Source of the DNA: Verrucomicrobiales bacterium
GTDB lineage: Bacteria > Verrucomicrobiota > Verrucomicrobiia > Verrucomicrobiales > DEV007
NCBI GenBank assembly: GCA_022424805.1
Contig: JAKMGR010000242.1
Location: forward strand, 1-7,354
DNA length: 7,354 bases
Direction: 5' to 3'
Under the pieces are notes generated by a model, which saw nothing but the letters and a program-made list of their open reading frames with translations, was not told the DNA's origin and made no database searches. A program made the translations under genes and the position numbers. This document shows, one piece after another, positions 5,794-7,354 of this stretch. Numbering within the stretch: the stretch's first letter is position 1; each line of letters begins with the position of its first letter.

Positions 5794-7354
5794 GGCTTTT
5801 GCTGATGCTGATGCTGATGCTGATGCTGATGCTGATCAAACGTAAGTGTGGTTTCGCCAAAGTCTTCCCCCTCTTTTATCGCTGCTTTGGTTTCAGCTTT
5901 GATGTCAGGGTCAATCCAATGGACGTAAAGTTCATCGTGCTCACGAGCGAGACGGGAACTGAATCCCTCCGGCCATTGCACCCAGCGCCAGTAAGCGCAT
6001 TGAAAATACGGGCGAACCCACCCGGGAATGAAGGCGGCATCGTCGTGAATTTTTTGTTCGAGCTCGTAAGCAATGGCCTTGATCTCGGCAAGGTCGGTTG
6101 ACTTCTCGTATCGATCGATCAGCTTGTCCCACTCGGGGTAAGCGGTAACGGTGAAGTTGTTTGTCTCGGGCTTCACGCTTCCATCCTCTTTGTAGGCATT
6201 GAAGCTGTGCCAGAAATCCCAGTAGCGCGGGTAAAGTTCCACGGATCGGTTCAGCGCAGTTAGGCAAATTTCGTGCTTTTTCTCCTGTACTTTCTTCCAG
6301 GCAGCAGTGGAATCGATAATCTCGATCTGAAATTCCACACCGGCTTTTCTGGCTTCTCTTTCGAGGATCGTGAGAACGTCGGTGAGACGCTTGTATCCGG
6401 TAGTTACCGTAAAGCTGAGTCGCTCGCCCTGCTCGTTGACGAGAATACCATCCGCGCCTGATTTGGTGAATCCGGCTTTCGCAAAATATTCGCGTGCTTT
6501 CGCGGCGGAAAACTTCCGCGCTTTGACCTCGGGATTCGTATACTCACCATACCCGTCTGAACTGCTCTGCATCCGTTCGTATCTACCTCGGAAATATTGT
6601 TCGAGGACGAGCCCGAAATTGGAAGCGTGCTGCAGCCCGAGCCTTATGTTGATATCGTCAAGGTAGGGCTTCGACTTGTTCAGCCGTAGCGAATAACAGG
6701 GGCGAGGAGTTTGATTGTAAAACTGCGCGCGAACGATGTAGCCCTTTTTTACAGGAGGCTTATCGAGCTTTTCCTGCCAGACGTCCGGCGTGCGAATGCG
6801 CTGCATGTCAAAGTCTCCGGAAAGAAAAGCCTCGAGCGCTTTTTCGGGATCCCGAATCACGGAGAATTCCCTCTCATCGGGATTGTAGCGGTAGCGCCAG
6901 AATTTCTTATCGTCCGCCCACCAGTCCCCGAGTCTGGTTTGTGTGAGAGTGCGGCCTTTGCGAATGTCGTCTGCTTTGATAATGTAAGGACCTGTGGTCG
7001 GAACAAATCGCCAGGCGTATCGGTTGATGAAGTCTTCACCGAATTCATCGTAAAAATATTCTGGAATCGGCAGAAGGTCCTCTTCGAAAAACCGCAGGGT
7101 ATCCGGTTTGGCATCTTTCAAACCGACTTCGATGATGTCATCGCCATAGGAGGTAATGTGAGTGTATTTCTCCGAGTACCAATTGTTATACCAGGGCGCC
7201 TGAATCCAGGGACTCCGCATAAAGTAAAAGGTGAAGAAAAAATGCCGCGCCACGACAGGAACACCATCGGAATACTGCGCCTCCGGATCGATTTGGAACC
7301 AGACAGTCTTTCGATCCTCGGAAATCGCCCATTCCGAGCAGAGTCCGGGAAAAT
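5790..7354 (-). CDS. Second family 5 substrate-binding protein, 5' end missing
   Basis: The frame is open to the window edge. Translation above 7253 continues as 'FPGLCSEWAISED' and 'IDPEAQYSDG', which matches residues 135-164 of the neighbouring binding protein, so the GTG at 7253 is internal and the real start, with any signal peptide, lies beyond 7354. About 520 residues are visible; by comparison with the paralog roughly 130 are missing. Shared features include 'TTGPYIIKADDIRKGR', 'YNQTPRPCYSLRLNKSKP' and 'LYPRYWDFWHS'. In one 64-residue block (436-499 of the paralog) 48 positions are identical by hand alignment. The protein ends in an odd tail: after the conserved FDQ it has alternating His and Gln with five histidines, then QQKP, encoded by a hexamer repeat. 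Its TGA stop overlaps the next gene's ATG. This is the first gene of the operon within the window and probably feeds the same transporter with a different ligand range. Confidence 0.92.
   Translation of the reverse strand, partial: FPGLCSEWAISEDRKTVWFQIDPEAQYSDGVPVVARHFFFTFYFMRSPWIQAPWYNNWYSEKYTHITSYGDDIIEVGLKDAKPDTLRFFEEDLLPIPEYFYDEFGEDFINRYAWRFVPTTGPYIIKADDIRKGRTLTQTRLGDWWADDKKFWRYRYNPDEREFSVIRDPEKALEAFLSGDFDMQRIRTPDVWQEKLDKPPVKKGYIVRAQFYNQTPRPCYSLRLNKSKPYLDDINIRLGLQHASNFGLVLEQYFRGRYERMQSSSDGYGEYTNPEVKARKFSAAKAREYFAKAGFTKSGADGILVNEQGERLSFTVTTGYKRLTDVLTILEREARKAGVEFQIEIIDSTAAWKKVQEKKHEICLTALNRSVELYPRYWDFWHSFNAYKEDGSVKPETNNFTVTAYPEWDKLIDRYEKSTDLAEIKAIAYELEQKIHDDAAFIPGWVRPYFQCAYWRWVQWPEGFSSRLAREHDELYVHWIDPDIKAETKAAIKEGEDFGETTLTFDQHQHQHQHQHQQKP
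5801..5836. repeat. Perfect hexamer tandem repeat, (GCTGAT)6
   Basis: Six exact head-to-tail copies of GCTGAT on the plus strand (ATCAGC on the coding strand) lie inside the last codons of the first binding-protein gene. They encode alternating CAG and CAT codons, giving the His-Gln tail. The array ends seven bases before the ATG of the next gene, at the place where a ribosome binding site would normally be. Because the unit is six bases, gain or loss of copies would change tail length without shifting the frame. Confidence 0.95.

Noticed and set aside
5801..5836. The His-rich tail as an engineered His-tag or the repeat as a CRISPR-like array
   Set aside because: His alternates with Gln and the array is a simple coding hexamer without spacers; it is a natural microsatellite.
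7251..7253. GTG as the start of the first binding protein
   Set aside because: The frame stays open to the window edge and the upstream translation aligns with the paralog, so this codon is internal.
1..7354. Mobile elements, toxin-antitoxin, defence or biosynthetic clusters
   Set aside because: No transposase, integrase, terminal repeats or attachment sites were seen, and all gene-sized regions are explained by housekeeping or transport genes.

Overview
The window looks like ordinary chromosome of a Gram-negative bacterium of moderate GC content. A twin-arginine Gfo/Idh/MocA oxidoreductase of the large type, many translation starts without a Shine-Dalgarno sequence, and a YejA-like binding-protein operon with unusual ATPase C-termini suggest the Planctomycetota-Verrucomicrobiota group. 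Verrucomicrobiota is my first guess. This is inference from protein style, since no rRNA or marker gene is present.

Left part, plus strand: the last 76 codons of an RNase R-type exoribonuclease (its S1 RNA-binding domain) are followed closely by a complete gene for a Tat-signal Gfo/Idh/MocA oxidoreductase, ending at 1709. A short convergent gap (1710-1818) holds two hairpins. The one touching the oxidoreductase stop codon reads as a terminator for the minus-strand operon.

Right part, minus strand, read from right to left: a truncated family 5 substrate-binding protein whose start lies beyond 7354; a second, complete, paralogous binding lipoprotein joined to it by an ATGA stop/start overlap; a 73-base gap with a 7-bp hairpin; then OppD/DppD-like and OppF/DppF-like ATPases separated by two bases. 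These four genes would supply substrate capture and energy for a peptide-type ABC importer related to Yej/Dpp/Opp. The two permease genes are not in the window and would have to lie upstream (beyond 7354) or elsewhere.

The points most worth a second look are a perfect six-copy hexamer repeat that gives the first binding protein a His-Gln C-terminal tail and sits directly before the next gene's start, the tandem binding-protein pair itself, and a shared non-standard cysteine pattern at the ends of both ATPases. I found no mobile element, CRISPR array, tRNA or rRNA, and nothing that amounts to a clearly new system.
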